Source of the DNA: Bryobacteraceae bacterium
Lineage (GTDB): Bacteria; Acidobacteriota; Terriglobia; Bryobacterales; Bryobacteraceae
Assembly (NCBI GenBank): GCA_019187195.1
Contig: JABAQT010000009.1
Span: forward strand, 1 to 59,143
DNA: 59,143 nucleotides
Reading direction: 5' to 3'
Shown: piece after piece, positions 1 through 8,564 of the stretch
Layout: the number at the start of each line of letters is the position of its first letter
How positions within the stretch are numbered: the stretch's first letter is position 1
The notes under the pieces: generated by a model
Databases searched by the model: none
Told to the model about the DNA's origin: nothing
Seen by the model: only the letters and a program-made list of their open reading frames with translations
Program-made: the position numbers and the translations under genes

Positions 1-16
1 GAACTTGTGGGATAAA

Positions 17-93
17 TGGTCGGGGCGAGTGGATTCGAACCACCGGCCTCCTGGTCCCGAACCAGGCGCTCTACCAGGCTGAGCCACGCCCCG
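17..93 (-). tRNA. tRNA-Pro (anticodon CGG)
   Basis: Read on the minus strand, a complete cloverleaf is visible: 7-bp acceptor stem CGGGGCG/CGCCCCG, D arm with GGCTCAGCCTGGTAGAGC, anticodon stem CCTGG/CCAGG around loop TTCGGGA (anticodon CGG, reads CCG), and T loop TTCGAAT. The discriminator A and a genome-encoded CCA lie at 17-20, so the 3' end is encoded. The 77-nt length and the CGG anticodon match bacterial tRNA-Pro. Confidence 0.97.
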
Positions 94-250
94 AATCATG
101 AAATTTCGGACACCGGGATTACGGAAAACCTTCTTTCAACGGAGGTTCCCGCGTCCGTAACGACTACCAAGATACCAGCTTTGCCGCTCGCTCCGCAATT
201 TTTCTTCTCTGCCGATCGAAGCGCCCTCCCTGGAATTCCACAATCGCTGA

Positions 251-256
251 TACCAT
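251..256 (+). promoter_or_regulatory. TANNNT -10 element of a leaderless gene
   Basis: TACCAT ends 7 nt before the ATG at 264, and no Shine-Dalgarno lies between them. A -10 at this distance places the transcription start at or next to the start codon. No convincing -35 box is seen. Confidence 0.4.
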
Positions 257-263
257 CGTTGAC

Positions 264-1607
264 ATGCTGCGCCGCTCGTTCCTTCTAGCCGCCTCCGCCG
301 CGCCGGCGATGACTTCCGGCTATCAACTCGCCACGTTCCAGGCGGAGATCACGCCTCCCATCGGGTCGCCCATCTACACCGGCACGGCGCGCTCCATCGC
401 CGATCCGCTCGAGGCGCGAGGCATCGTGCTACGCGGACCTGAAAAACCGGTTGTCGTCGTGTCGCTTGATTGGTGCGAAGTGCGCAACCGCTCCTATGAC
501 CTGTGGCGCTCACGCCTCGCCGCCGCCGCCGGCACGACCCCGGAGCGGGTGATGCTCAGTTGCGTGCATCCACACGATGCGCCCTACACGGACAGCGAAG
601 CGCAGGAACTGCTCGACCAGGCCCGCTCTCCCTACAAGCTGTGCGACCCTGTCTTCGAGCGCGCCTCGATCGACAAGACCGCTGAGGCGATTCGCCGTTC
701 CTCGTTTCAGACAGTCACTCAAATCGGTTCCGGTCAAGCCAGGGTCGAGCAAGTGGCTTCCAACCGCCGGTATGTACGCCCCGATGGCAAGATCTCCTTC
801 GGCCGCACCAGCGCCACGCGCGACGCATACGTGCGCAACCAGCCCGAAGGGCTTATCGACCCCAACCTCAAAGCCGTCAGTTTCTGGAACGGCTCGAAAC
901 CTGTTGCCGTCCTTTACGCTTACTCGACGCACCCCATGAGCTATTACGGACAGGGCGACGTGTCGGCCGACTTCCCGGGCATCGCGCGCCGCGCGATGCA
1001 ATCCGAATTCCCCGGAACCTTCCATGTCTACTGCTCCGGCGCCAGCGGCGATACGATGGCGGGCCATTATAACGACGGCAACCACGCCAACCGGCCAATC
1101 CTCGCCGGACGTCTCCATAAGGCGATGGCGGCGGCGTTCCATTCCACGCGGCGGGCTCCGCTTCGGGAAACAGGCTTCCGCAACGCGAAACTGGTCTTCG
1201 AGCCGCGCCAGTCCAAAGGGTACACGCTGGCGGAGATGCGCGCGACGCTGGCCTCATCCGCAACCCCGCGCCGCGAGCGGCTCGACGCCGCCCTTGGCAT
1301 CAGTTGGCTGCGGCGGCTGGCCAGGAAGCAGCCGATTGATGTTCCCGCCCTACACCTCGGCCCCGCCGCCATCGTTGTCGTGCCGGCGGAGGCTTTCGTC
1401 CAATATCAACTCTGGGCGCAGGCGGACGCGCCGGACAGGATGGTTCTGACGCTCGGTTACGGCGAATGTGCTCCGGGCTATATCCCCACGAATGCGGCAG
1501 TCGCCGAAGGTTACGACGATCACTACAGTTGGGTCGACTTTGCCACCTGTGAAGGCTCGCTGAGAACAGCCATCGCATCCGCCCTGTCTCCCCGTGCTCC
1601 ACGGTGA
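264..1607 (+). CDS. Secreted neutral/alkaline ceramidase N-terminal-like protein
   Basis: Exported 447-aa protein with a signal peptide (MLRRSFLLAASAAPA, residues 1-15). The mature part begins with the strand pattern typical of the neutral/alkaline non-lysosomal ceramidase N-terminal domain (EITPPIG at 28-34, D48-P-L-E-A-R-G, VVVVSLDW near 63-70). It carries HPHDAP (102-107), which corresponds to the family's metal-site HTHxxP, a later THPMSYYG segment and a SGASGD motif. It is shorter than true ceramidases and lacks their C-terminal domain, so amide hydrolysis of sphingolipids is unproven; this short form is common in planctomycetes and acidobacteria. The ATG has no Shine-Dalgarno but a -10-like TACCAT 7 nt upstream. 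The gene converges on the MFS gene, leaving 64 bp. Confidence 0.88.
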   Translation: MLRRSFLLAASAAPAMTSGYQLATFQAEITPPIGSPIYTGTARSIADPLEARGIVLRGPEKPVVVVSLDWCEVRNRSYDLWRSRLAAAAGTTPERVMLSCVHPHDAPYTDSEAQELLDQARSPYKLCDPVFERASIDKTAEAIRRSSFQTVTQIGSGQARVEQVASNRRYVRPDGKISFGRTSATRDAYVRNQPEGLIDPNLKAVSFWNGSKPVAVLYAYSTHPMSYYGQGDVSADFPGIARRAMQSEFPGTFHVYCSGASGDTMAGHYNDGNHANRPILAGRLHKAMAAAFHSTRRAPLRETGFRNAKLVFEPRQSKGYTLAEMRATLASSATPRRERLDAALGISWLRRLARKQPIDVPALHLGPAAIVVVPAEAFVQYQLWAQADAPDRMVLTLGYGECAPGYIPTNAAVAEGYDDHYSWVDFATCEGSLRTAIASALSPRAPR

Positions 1608-1671
1608 ACGCGACTCAGGCGCTGATTCAAAAGAGAGTTCCCCCGGCTCTGCCTGGAGGATAAGCGAAGCG

Positions 1672-2889
1672 TTACTCCGGCGATTCCGCCGCCGTTGACT
1701 TTGCCGGTACAAGACAGAGCACGGCAATCGTCGCCAGCACCGGAACCATGCTCGCGGTCAGCAGGATTGGCTGGAAGGAGTACCGGTCAGCGATGAGCCC
1801 CGTGAGGTACGTGGCGGCAATCGTGCCCGCTCCCGCTCCCGTACCGCTCATTCCACTGACCGAAGCGACCGATGGCGGCGGGTAAAGATCGGCCGGGAGG
1901 GTCAGAATGATGGTGGAAAAACTCGCGTAGGCGAGCGTCGAGAAGCCGAAAAAGAATACGAGCCAGGCGAGGTTGGGAGCATAGGCGGCTCCAGCCAGCG
2001 TGGTCATTCCCAGACCGGACAGCAGCGCCACGAAGCGCCGCGACCGGAGCGTGGGCCAACCGCGATGGATCAGGTAACTGGACAACCCGCCGCCGGCGAA
2101 ATTTCCGATGTCGGCGGCAAGGAACGGCACCCAGAAAGCAATGAGAGTCTGCTCGGGGTCATAGCCCCGCGAAACCAGAAAGATCGCAAACCAATCGGTG
2201 ATAAAAAACCAGACCGGGTCAGTGAGCGACTTGGATACGATGATCCCCCACGTCTGCCGCCAGCGCAGCAGCACACCGTATGGCAATGGCTTTCCCTCGT
2301 CTTCAGCACCCGGAAGCGTAGGTTGAGGACCGCTGGTCAGTCTGCGAAACAGCAGAATCCAGAGGAATCCAAGGGCTCCCGTAAGCACGAACACCGGACG
2401 CCAGTTGCCGAACCAGTGATAGGCGGAATAGGCGAGGAAGGGCGCCACGGCTCCCCCCACGGCCGATCCGCTGTCGAACAAGGCCACCGCCCAACCGCGC
2501 TCGCGGGGGGGAAAGTACTGAGAGACGGTCTTTGCGGCTCCCGGCCAGTTCGCCGATTCACCGGCGCCCAGCAGAAAGCGGAACGCGGAAAAGCTCCTGA
2601 TTCCCGTGGCGAGCGACGTCAGCATGGCCGCCGCCGAATAGAACGCGACGGTGAGGCTGAGGCCCCGGCGCACTCCCATCAGGTCGAGCACCCGCCCGCA
2701 GGCGGTCTGCCCGATGGTATACGCCACGCGGAAGGCGATGATGAGGATGGCAAAGGTCTCGTTGTTCCATCCAAATTCCGTCTTGATGTGGGGCGCCAGA
2801 ACGCTCAGCGTCTGGCGGTCTATGTAGTTGATGGTGGTGGATAGAAACAGCGCGGTTCCAATCCACCAGCGCAGTGGGATTCTCTTCAT
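1672..2889 (-). CDS. MFS transporter, ExuT-like (anion:cation symporter family)
   Basis: 405-aa inner-membrane transporter with about 12 hydrophobic segments. The N terminus ([20 protein letters not shown]) and the first intracellular loop ([12 protein letters not shown]) are typical of the hexuronate/glucarate/phthalate branch of the major facilitator superfamily, as is [20 protein letters not shown] near residues 108-127. Likely substrates are hexuronates or related sugar acids taken up with protons; the exact one cannot be read from sequence. It starts 3 nt after the stop of the upstream amidohydrolase gene, so the two are probably one transcript and the transporter may supply or remove that enzyme's substrate or product. 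Confidence 0.93.
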   Translation of the reverse strand: MKRIPLRWWIGTALFLSTTINYIDRQTLSVLAPHIKTEFGWNNETFAILIIAFRVAYTIGQTACGRVLDLMGVRRGLSLTVAFYSAAAMLTSLATGIRSFSAFRFLLGAGESANWPGAAKTVSQYFPPRERGWAVALFDSGSAVGGAVAPFLAYSAYHWFGNWRPVFVLTGALGFLWILLFRRLTSGPQPTLPGAEDEGKPLPYGVLLRWRQTWGIIVSKSLTDPVWFFITDWFAIFLVSRGYDPEQTLIAFWVPFLAADIGNFAGGGLSSYLIHRGWPTLRSRRFVALLSGLGMTTLAGAAYAPNLAWLVFFFGFSTLAYASFSTIILTLPADLYPPPSVASVSGMSGTGAGAGTIAATYLTGLIADRYSFQPILLTASMVPVLATIAVLCLVPAKSTAAESPE

Positions 2890-2892
2890 CCG

Positions 2893-3756
2893 CTAGGGCC
2901 TGGGTGTGATGCCGAGAATGCGCGCCAGCGTCCCCCCAAATACCTTCCCGCGAATGGCGGCGGGAACCTCGCAAGCGTTGAGCAATGCGTCGTGCCGCCC
3001 GATGACGACGTCCAGATTCTCCGGCGGTTCGTCCGTCCCGAAGACGAGTTTTTCAAAGGCTGGAACGGCGTGCGGGGAACTGTGGATGGCCGGCCCCTCC
3101 CACCATAAATACTCGCGGAAGATGGAAAGATTCTTCGCCTTCTTGATGAGACTCGATCCGGTGAGATCGAAGTAGAGGCGCGGGCACCAGCGAGCCGCCT
3201 CGGCGGCTTCCTCATACCACGGGTTGCCCAGATGGGCGCCCTGTATGTAGAGTTTTGGAAACGCGCGGGCGATCGTGTCCAGATAGCTCGGCCTCATCCG
3301 TTCCATGCCGGTGAATTGCGGCTCTTCGATGTGAGAGGCGATCCCCGTATGGAACAACGCCACCATGCCGTGATGCCCGATTCGCGCGTAGTGAGGGAAG
3401 TACTGCGGATCATCCCAGTTATGGCGCGGCGAGTGCATCTTGATTCCCTTGAACCCGGCCTCGGCGAACTCGTCGATCTCCTTCAACGCGGCCGGTTCAT
3501 CCAGGTTGATACGGCCGTAGGGAATGATGACGTCCGGATGTTGCACCGCGGCTTTCTTCAGGGCGTCCATGTTTTTTCGAAAGGCGTTGACGCACGCCAT
3601 GGCGTTGCGCGGCTTGTAATACCGCACCAGGCGATCGATGTAATCCGGCCTGTTCTCGTAGTGCTGATGGGAGTCGATGAAGAAGCGGCGTTCGGTCTGC
3701 GCGGAAGCGGCAACCGCAAGCGGGAAGCCTAGAAGATTGCGACGAGTCAGTGACAT
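2893..3756 (-). CDS. Amidohydrolase family metal-dependent hydrolase, exported
   Basis: 287-aa TIM-barrel hydrolase of the amidohydrolase-2 type. The N terminus has a twin-arginine-like export signal ([17 protein letters not shown]). Metal and catalytic positions are complete: H30-Q-H32 on strand 1, K106-x-H108, H136 in LFHTG, H175 in GAHLG and D242 in FGTDEP. Substrate unknown; lactonase or decarboxylase chemistry is typical of the family. It is the first gene of a pair with the ExuT-like MFS gene. Its Shine-Dalgarno (GGGGGA) lies within the 3' arm of a 7-bp hairpin (3764-3787), which could limit translation. Confidence 0.9.
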   Translation of the reverse strand: MSLTRRNLLGFPLAVAASAQTERRFFIDSHQHYENRPDYIDRLVRYYKPRNAMACVNAFRKNMDALKKAAVQHPDVIIPYGRINLDEPAALKEIDEFAEAGFKGIKMHSPRHNWDDPQYFPHYARIGHHGMVALFHTGIASHIEEPQFTGMERMRPSYLDTIARAFPKLYIQGAHLGNPWYEEAAEAARWCPRLYFDLTGSSLIKKAKNLSIFREYLWWEGPAIHSSPHAVPAFEKLVFGTDEPPENLDVVIGRHDALLNACEVPAAIRGKVFGGTLARILGITPRP

Positions 3757-3763
3757 GGCTGTC

Positions 3764-3787
3764 CCCCGAAGGTATCATTTTTCGGGG
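3764..3787 (-). promoter_or_regulatory. Hairpin masking the Shine-Dalgarno of the amidohydrolase gene
   Basis: On the minus-strand transcript CCCCGAA and TTCGGGG form a perfect 7-bp stem with a 10-nt loop. The 3' arm is the purine-rich Shine-Dalgarno, 7 nt before the ATG at 3756. No T-run follows, so a simple terminator for the upstream gene is less likely, though not excluded. Confidence 0.45.
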
Positions 3788-3797
3788 CACGCCATGT

Positions 3798-4742
3798 TCA
3801 GAACGCCACCCGCTCCCTCATGGACGCCGGTTTGAGAAGGGTCTCCAGCATGTCCTCGGGAATCGTGAGCGACATCCGGAATACCGCTCCGTTGGCTTTG
3901 AGATCCATCTTCTCGAGAAGGCGCGCCAACTCCGCCGCGCGCTTGTCGTTCTGAGCGTTCATCTGCATCATCCCCACCAGGAACCGCACCATGTCCGCCA
4001 TGGCGGTTGCGTCCTTGGCCGATCGCATCTGGGCTTCGGCCATCACCTCGACGTCCTGGGCGAACCGGACGCCCCCATTCACGCTATCGACCGACCGCGC
4101 CAGATTCCCGTTCATGGCTCCATCCAACTGGGGTGCGCGAAGGTCGCCGGCAATCCCGGCGAGACTGGCGGTCAACATCCATGCATCAAACCGGTTGCTG
4201 AGATCCGCGATCGTGTTGAGGGTCTTCTCGTCGAGCGTGGGGCCGGCCGCCTGGCGCGCGTCGAGAGCCAGTTTGACGTAGTCAGGGTCGCCGGCAACTG
4301 CCGTGGTCGAGTCCGGAATGGCCAGCCAGCCGCGGGCATCCTCGCGCCCCGTGAAGATTTGAACTCCATTGTAATTGGTGGTGGACAATTGCGAGGCGAG
4401 CGCGAAGCTCTGGATGCGGCTTACGTCGAACCGGCCACGGGCCAGAAGGATGCCCTTGCCATGGTTCCGGCGGGGCGTGGCCGAACTCGATGCCACAATC
4501 ACCTCCGTCAGGTCCCGGCGCGGATCAAAGCCCGTAACCTCAATGAACTTGTTCAGGTTGTCCTCTCCGGCCTTGAACCGGTCGAGGATGTACTGTCCGA
4601 ACCGCGAAGACCTGATCTGGTCGGCCCGCACTCCGGCGACGAAGGCGGCGCCGGGGGGAAGCATGCGGATCAACGCCGGGTCGGCCGCAAACGACAGGCC
4701 GGCGGCGGCCAGGGTGATGAGAAGACTACGCAAGAGTTTCAT
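3798..4742 (-). CDS. Exported protein of unknown function
   Basis: 314-aa protein with a clear signal peptide (MKLLRSLLITLAAAGLSFA, cleavage near residue 20). The mature sequence opens with DPALIRMLPPGAAFVAGVRADQ, a pattern seen in acidobacterial secreted proteins of unknown role. It then alternates beta-rich stretches (LTEVIVASS, YNGVQIFTGR) with long helices in the last third, including a Met/Ala-rich segment near residues 230-275. No catalytic motif or membrane segment after the signal is visible. It is 41 bp upstream of the amidohydrolase gene on the same strand and may be co-transcribed with it. Confidence 0.85.
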   Translation of the reverse strand: MKLLRSLLITLAAAGLSFAADPALIRMLPPGAAFVAGVRADQIRSSRFGQYILDRFKAGEDNLNKFIEVTGFDPRRDLTEVIVASSSATPRRNHGKGILLARGRFDVSRIQSFALASQLSTTNYNGVQIFTGREDARGWLAIPDSTTAVAGDPDYVKLALDARQAAGPTLDEKTLNTIADLSNRFDAWMLTASLAGIAGDLRAPQLDGAMNGNLARSVDSVNGGVRFAQDVEVMAEAQMRSAKDATAMADMVRFLVGMMQMNAQNDKRAAELARLLEKMDLKANGAVFRMSLTIPEDMLETLLKPASMRERVAF

Positions 4743-4854
4743 GGGCGTTTGTCACTCTGTCCTATCTAACGTCTGCGTCCGGTGAAAAGTTCAGGGAGAG
4801 ATGAAAAAATCCTCGATCGAGCGGACACATCCTGTTCCGGGCGCCGTCTCGCGC

Positions 4855-4860
4855 TACACT
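4855..4860 (+). promoter_or_regulatory. TANNNT -10 element of a leaderless gene
   Basis: TACACT ends 7 nt before the GTG start at 4868 and no Shine-Dalgarno is present. The spacing predicts transcription starting at the start codon. Confidence 0.4.
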
Positions 4861-4867
4861 AGCCATC

Positions 4868-5623
4868 GTGCTGTTCCGCATCTCGCCTGCGCCGGCATTC
4901 GGCGGCTACGCCTATCTCCTTACCCTCCTGTTCGCGCCGCTGGTGGCCGCGCAGGAAGTCTGCACGGTGGCTTCCCCCACGGCGGCATTCACCATCCCGT
5001 ATGTCAAGACCGCCGGAGCGCTCACGCTCGATCCGGATGCGGCATTGTGGAAGAAAGCCGCGTCCGCCTGGATCATCAAGGATTGCACGCGCTCCGTCGA
5101 GTATCCGGAGACGAAAACGGAGGTCCGCGCGTTCTACACCGGCGCCGGCATCTACTTCCTCTTCATCTGTCCGTATCAGGTGTTGAACCTCTGGTTGCCG
5201 CCGGAAAACAGCAAGCCGCGCGTTAAGCTGTGGGACCGCGATGTGGTGGAAATTTTCCTCGGCGATGATTGGAAGAACATCCGCCACTACCGAGAATTCG
5301 AGATCGCACCCACGGGAGACTGGATCGACCTCGCCATCGATCTCGACAGAAAGAACTATGACCGCAACTGGCGCAGCGGATGGCAGACCATGGGGCGCAT
5401 CGATGAAGCGAGGAAGATCTGGTACGCGGCGGCGAGGATTCCGCTGAAATCGGTCAGCGAAGCCCCGGTCAAATCCGGGACGCGGTGGCGCATGAACCTC
5501 TACCGCATCGATGGCCAGGGGCCTGATTCCGAGCGCCATTTCCTGTGCTGGCAGCCAACCTGCGTTCTGAACCGCGATCCGAACCATGTGCCGGAACATT
5601 TTGGAACTCTCGTGTTCCGGTAG
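4868..5623 (+). CDS. Secreted CBM9-like carbohydrate-binding domain protein
   Basis: 251-aa exported protein that is almost entirely one carbohydrate-binding-module-9-like beta-sandwich. After an N-terminal hydrophobic signal (YAYLLTLLFAPLVAAQ) the family landmarks follow in order: LDPDAALWKKA (substrate-side start), TEVRAFYTGAGIYFLFIC, WDRDVVEIFLGDD (the calcium/structural D-V-V-E-I-F motif), YREFEIAPTGDWID and the terminal WRMNLYRID. CBM9 domains bind sugar chain ends; no catalytic module is attached, so it may act as a binding or surface protein. Start is GTG with no Shine-Dalgarno. It converges on the next gene. Confidence 0.87.
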   Translation: MLFRISPAPAFGGYAYLLTLLFAPLVAAQEVCTVASPTAAFTIPYVKTAGALTLDPDAALWKKAASAWIIKDCTRSVEYPETKTEVRAFYTGAGIYFLFICPYQVLNLWLPPENSKPRVKLWDRDVVEIFLGDDWKNIRHYREFEIAPTGDWIDLAIDLDRKNYDRNWRSGWQTMGRIDEARKIWYAAARIPLKSVSEAPVKSGTRWRMNLYRIDGQGPDSERHFLCWQPTCVLNRDPNHVPEHFGTLVFR

Positions 5624-5664
5624 TGATTCGCCTTCCCCGACGGTGGAAATCGGAATCCGGGCGC

Positions 5665-6324
5665 TCAGTTGCCGGTGACCGCGAAACAGTAGAACAATCC
5701 GGCTCCGCCGGTGGCCACGAGATTTTCCTGGCTGCATCCCCGCGAGGGATGGGTCGAATTCCAGGAGATGCCGCCGCCGTTGCGGTCGCTGTGTCCGAGT
5801 TGAGCAGTGCCGGCTCCGTTGGAGGTCCAGTTCTTACAGGTGTGATCGGCGCCATCCGTATAGGCGCGCCCGTCAGGCTGAGTTCCGGTCAGGATGTCGT
5901 GCATGTTCGGCTTGTCGCCGACGCCGTTGACCAGCGCGCCGCTCTCGGTCAATGCGTTGTTCTTTGTGATGAGGTTGCCGGTGCGCGCCAAATCCAGGGT
6001 ATCGCCGTGGAGGTGGGCCAGGTCGCGGGCAATCATGGTTCCCTTGGCGTTGTGCCAGGGGCCCTGGCCAATCCGGTCTCTGGCGTTCACGGCGGGGGCT
6101 CCGCCGGCGGCGGCGGTGCTCAGATAGGCGCGCCAGGCCCGCCCGCCGGCCCCCGCCGCCGCGGCGAGTTTCTGGCAGTGAGCGTCGGCGCCCGCCAGGC
6201 CGCCGAGGTTGGCGCCGTCGCCGGCGCCGGTGCTGGTGACAAAGAATGTCATGGGTTGCCGCTGATTCTGCTGGGCCATGACAAACATGGCCGCAATGCC
6301 AAGTGTGGACATGAGTTTTTTCAT
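5665..6324 (-). CDS. Secreted lectin-like (C-type lectin/endostatin-type fold) protein
   Basis: 219-aa exported protein (signal MKKLMSTLGIAAMFVMA). The mature part follows a pattern of bacterial proteins often labelled lectin: FFVTSTGAGDGANLGGLAGA, DAHCQKLA, RAWRAYLST, VNARDRIGQGPW, then GTQPDGRA, CKNWTSNG, GHSDR and a C-terminal CFAVTGN. Cysteines are spaced as in an endostatin-like disulphide-bonded fold (one near residue 50, then CKNW, RGCSQ and FYCF). The gene has a good Shine-Dalgarno (GGAG, 7 nt before ATG). Ligand unknown. It converges with the CBM9-like gene, which might reflect a shared glycan-related role, but there is no direct evidence. Confidence 0.82.
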   Translation of the reverse strand: MKKLMSTLGIAAMFVMAQQNQRQPMTFFVTSTGAGDGANLGGLAGADAHCQKLAAAAGAGGRAWRAYLSTAAAGGAPAVNARDRIGQGPWHNAKGTMIARDLAHLHGDTLDLARTGNLITKNNALTESGALVNGVGDKPNMHDILTGTQPDGRAYTDGADHTCKNWTSNGAGTAQLGHSDRNGGGISWNSTHPSRGCSQENLVATGGAGLFYCFAVTGN

Positions 6325-6452
6325 TACAGTCTCCAGGGATCGCCGGTTTGGAAGGCGACCCGTTTCATAGAGGCTACTACGTTTTGCCGCATCCGTGGCG
6401 GCATTCCGTAACGGATGCGGCTACAATGGAGCACACACAGGACTCACTGGGA

Positions 6453-7193
6453 ATGGCACGATCCATCTTTCTATCCGTAGGCATGGGCGGTAAGAACCAG
6501 CCCGAAGACACACTCACCGTTCAGCAGTTGTTGAACAAGGTTCCCGTTTCAGAAGGAGGCCCGGTTCCTCTTCTGGCGGAGGACAGCAAGTGCGGCCCGC
6601 TCACCAAAGCGGCCATACAGAAGTTCCAGTTGAAGCAATTCGGCTGGAAGGGCGCCGATGGGCGTGTGGACCCCGACGGACCCACGCTCGCCAAACTGAA
6701 TGAGTTCGATAAGCAGCCGGAGATTCCCGTTCCTCCGAAACCGCCGGAGCCGGTGATACCCGAGGCGACCGACTTCTTCCTCATCCACATGAGTTCCAGA
6801 AAGATTTCGGTGGGGGCCGACGACGACCTGTTCTTCCTGATGGCGGACATCCAGCACAACATTCTGGCCGTCTACTGGCTCGATGCCGCGGGCCGGGGCA
6901 AGCCGTCGGTGATCACGCCGCAGGGAAACAACTGGGCCGGTTCGGGCGGGCGGTTTCAAACGAAAAGGGCCCGGCGCATCAATGATTTTCAAGTTCCGGC
7001 GGCGTGGTTTTCGCGGGAGGACGACGGCACGGTGACGAGTAAACTCGTGCTGTTCTTTCCCGAGGGCGGCGCCACAATCCCGATGAATCACCACCTCATC
7101 GGACCGGGCGGCAGGATCAGCCCATCGAAGACCGGAGGCGGGAGCATCAGCACGGCGGTGTCGGGAGATTTCCGCCTCATCGAGTTGCGGTAG
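6453..7193 (+). CDS. Peptidoglycan-binding-like domain protein with unknown C-terminal domain
   Basis: About 246 aa. Residues 1-85 form a peptidoglycan-binding-domain-1-like unit: SVGMGGKNQPEDTLTVQQLLN, then CGPLTKAAIQKFQ and GRVDPDGPTLAKLNE. A Pro-rich linker (PEIPVPPKPPEPVIPEA) leads to a beta-rich C-terminal domain of about 150 aa that I do not recognise. No signal peptide. The N-terminal module parallels that of the GH19 protein at 28364-29161. Two earlier in-frame ATGs exist (6348, 6426); I prefer 6453 because a -10-like TACAAT covers 6422-6427 and because the GH19 protein begins at the same point of the module. None has a strong Shine-Dalgarno. Confidence 0.82.
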   Translation: MARSIFLSVGMGGKNQPEDTLTVQQLLNKVPVSEGGPVPLLAEDSKCGPLTKAAIQKFQLKQFGWKGADGRVDPDGPTLAKLNEFDKQPEIPVPPKPPEPVIPEATDFFLIHMSSRKISVGADDDLFFLMADIQHNILAVYWLDAAGRGKPSVITPQGNNWAGSGGRFQTKRARRINDFQVPAAWFSREDDGTVTSKLVLFFPEGGATIPMNHHLIGPGGRISPSKTGGGSISTAVSGDFRLIELR

Positions 7194-7220
7194 ACGGCGG
7201 GACAACCCGCCGGTCTGCGT

Positions 7221-7226
7221 TATCAT
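7221..7226 (+). promoter_or_regulatory. TANNNT -10 element near the threonine synthase start
   Basis: TATCAT ends 11 nt before the ATG at 7238, which would give a leader of only a few nucleotides. The same hexamer and spacing precede sthA (47030-47035). No -35 box is recognisable. Confidence 0.4.
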
Positions 7227-7237
7227 GGTCGCTTCGC

Positions 7238-8461
7238 ATGACCACAGTCTCTCACCTGGAATGCAGCAAGACCGGCGAACGCTACCCGGCGGGCAAGCTC
7301 TACAACCTCTCCGCGGCGGGCTTCCCGCTGCTGGTGCGGTATGACCTCGAGAAGGCCCGCCAGAGCTGGAACCGGGAATGGATCACCAGCGGCCCCTCGA
7401 GCATGTGGCGGTACGCGCCCGTCTTGCCGGTATCGAAGCCATCTTCCATCGTGTCGTTGGGAGAAGGGATGACCCCACTGCTGCACCTGCGGCGGCTTGG
7501 GGCGGCGCTCGGATCGAATCTGTACTTGAAGGACGACGGAGTCAATCCCACCGGTTCGTTCAAGGCGAGAGGGCTTTCCTGCGCGATTTCGATGGCGAAG
7601 GAACTTGGGGTGAAGAAAGCCGCCATTCCCTCGGCCGGCAACGCGGCCAGCGCGCTGGCCGCTTACGCCGCCGCCGCCGGAATGGAAGCCCACATCTACA
7701 TGCCTTCGGATGTGCCGCAGGCGAACTATATCGAATGCAAGGCCTTCGGGGCGCGGGTCACTCTGGTCGATGGACTCATCAGCGACTGCGCCCGGATTGT
7801 CGCGGCCATGGCTCCGCGGGAAGGATGGTTCGACGTCTCGACGCTCAAGGAGCCGTACCGCATCGAGGGGAAAAAGACGATGGGGTATGAAATTGCCGAG
7901 CAGTTCCGGTGGGAGTTGCCCGAAGCGATCCTTTACCCCACCGGAGGGGGCGTCGGCATCATCGGCATGTGGAAAGCATTCGAAGAGATGGAAGCGCTCG
8001 GCTGGATCACGCCGCGCCGTCCCAAGATGATCGCCGTTCAGGCCAAGGGATGCATGCCCGTGGTGCGGGCGTTTGAAAAAGGCGAGGAACAGTCGGAGTT
8101 TTTCGAGAATGCATCGACAATAGCCAGTGGATTGCGCGTTCCCAAACCGCTTGGAGATTTTCTCATCCTGCGCGCCGTTCGTGAAAGCGGAGGGGTGGCG
8201 GTGGCCGTCCCGGACGAGGAGTCGATGAAAGCCGGTGTGCTGCTGGCCCAGCAGGAGGGAGTATTCGCCTCTCCCGAGGGGGCGGCGTGCGTAGCGGCGA
8301 TTCCGGAACTGCTTGCTTCCGGAGTTCTCAGGAAAGAAGATCGCGTCGTGATCTACAACACGGGGGCGGGATTGAAGTACCTGGAAGCCTACTCCACCAG
8401 GTTCCCGCGAAACGCCGATGGCGAGAGCGGCAAGCTGGGAGGATTGATCACGCCGCGCTGA
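7238..8461 (+). CDS. thrC: Threonine synthase
   Basis: 407-aa PLP enzyme converting O-phosphohomoserine to threonine. The PLP lysine is K109 in NPTGSFKARG, followed by the phosphate-binding SAGNAASALAAYAA and the glycine-rich YPTGGGVGIIGMWKAF. The N terminus (LECSKTGERYPAGKLYNL) is the degenerate zinc-ribbon-like start common to the archaeal/actinobacterial branch of ThrC, and the length fits that branch. No hom or thrB gene is adjacent, so the gene is solitary here. Leader is nearly absent: a TATCAT -10-like box is 11 nt upstream and there is no Shine-Dalgarno. It converges with the RNA-binding protein gene. Confidence 0.95.
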   Translation: MTTVSHLECSKTGERYPAGKLYNLSAAGFPLLVRYDLEKARQSWNREWITSGPSSMWRYAPVLPVSKPSSIVSLGEGMTPLLHLRRLGAALGSNLYLKDDGVNPTGSFKARGLSCAISMAKELGVKKAAIPSAGNAASALAAYAAAAGMEAHIYMPSDVPQANYIECKAFGARVTLVDGLISDCARIVAAMAPREGWFDVSTLKEPYRIEGKKTMGYEIAEQFRWELPEAILYPTGGGVGIIGMWKAFEEMEALGWITPRRPKMIAVQAKGCMPVVRAFEKGEEQSEFFENASTIASGLRVPKPLGDFLILRAVRESGGVAVAVPDEESMKAGVLLAQQEGVFASPEGAACVAAIPELLASGVLRKEDRVVIYNTGAGLKYLEAYSTRFPRNADGESGKLGGLITPR

Positions 8462-8469
8462 AAACAAGT

Positions 8470-8524
8470 GGGGCGGACTTCCGATTTCGCGGCCAGGCCA
8501 TCTGGCAATCAGAACATCCGCCCC
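8470..8524. terminator. Inverted repeat between convergent genes
   Basis: GGGGCGGA (8470-8477) and TCCGCCCC (8517-8524) are perfect 8-bp arms. Inside the loop a second hairpin GCCAG-gccat-CTGGC sits at 8492-8506. It lies between the convergent thrC and RNA-binding-protein genes, as expected for a bidirectional terminator, but there is no clean T-run. Confidence 0.4.
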
Positions 8525-8564
8525 AATCGTTTAATTCGTTGTTACCACCCCAAAACAGCCCGCG

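Noticed and set aside
16..288. 90-codon plus-strand frame at the left end
   Set aside because: Runs through the tRNA-Pro gene and into the ceramidase-like gene; the sequence is not protein-like.
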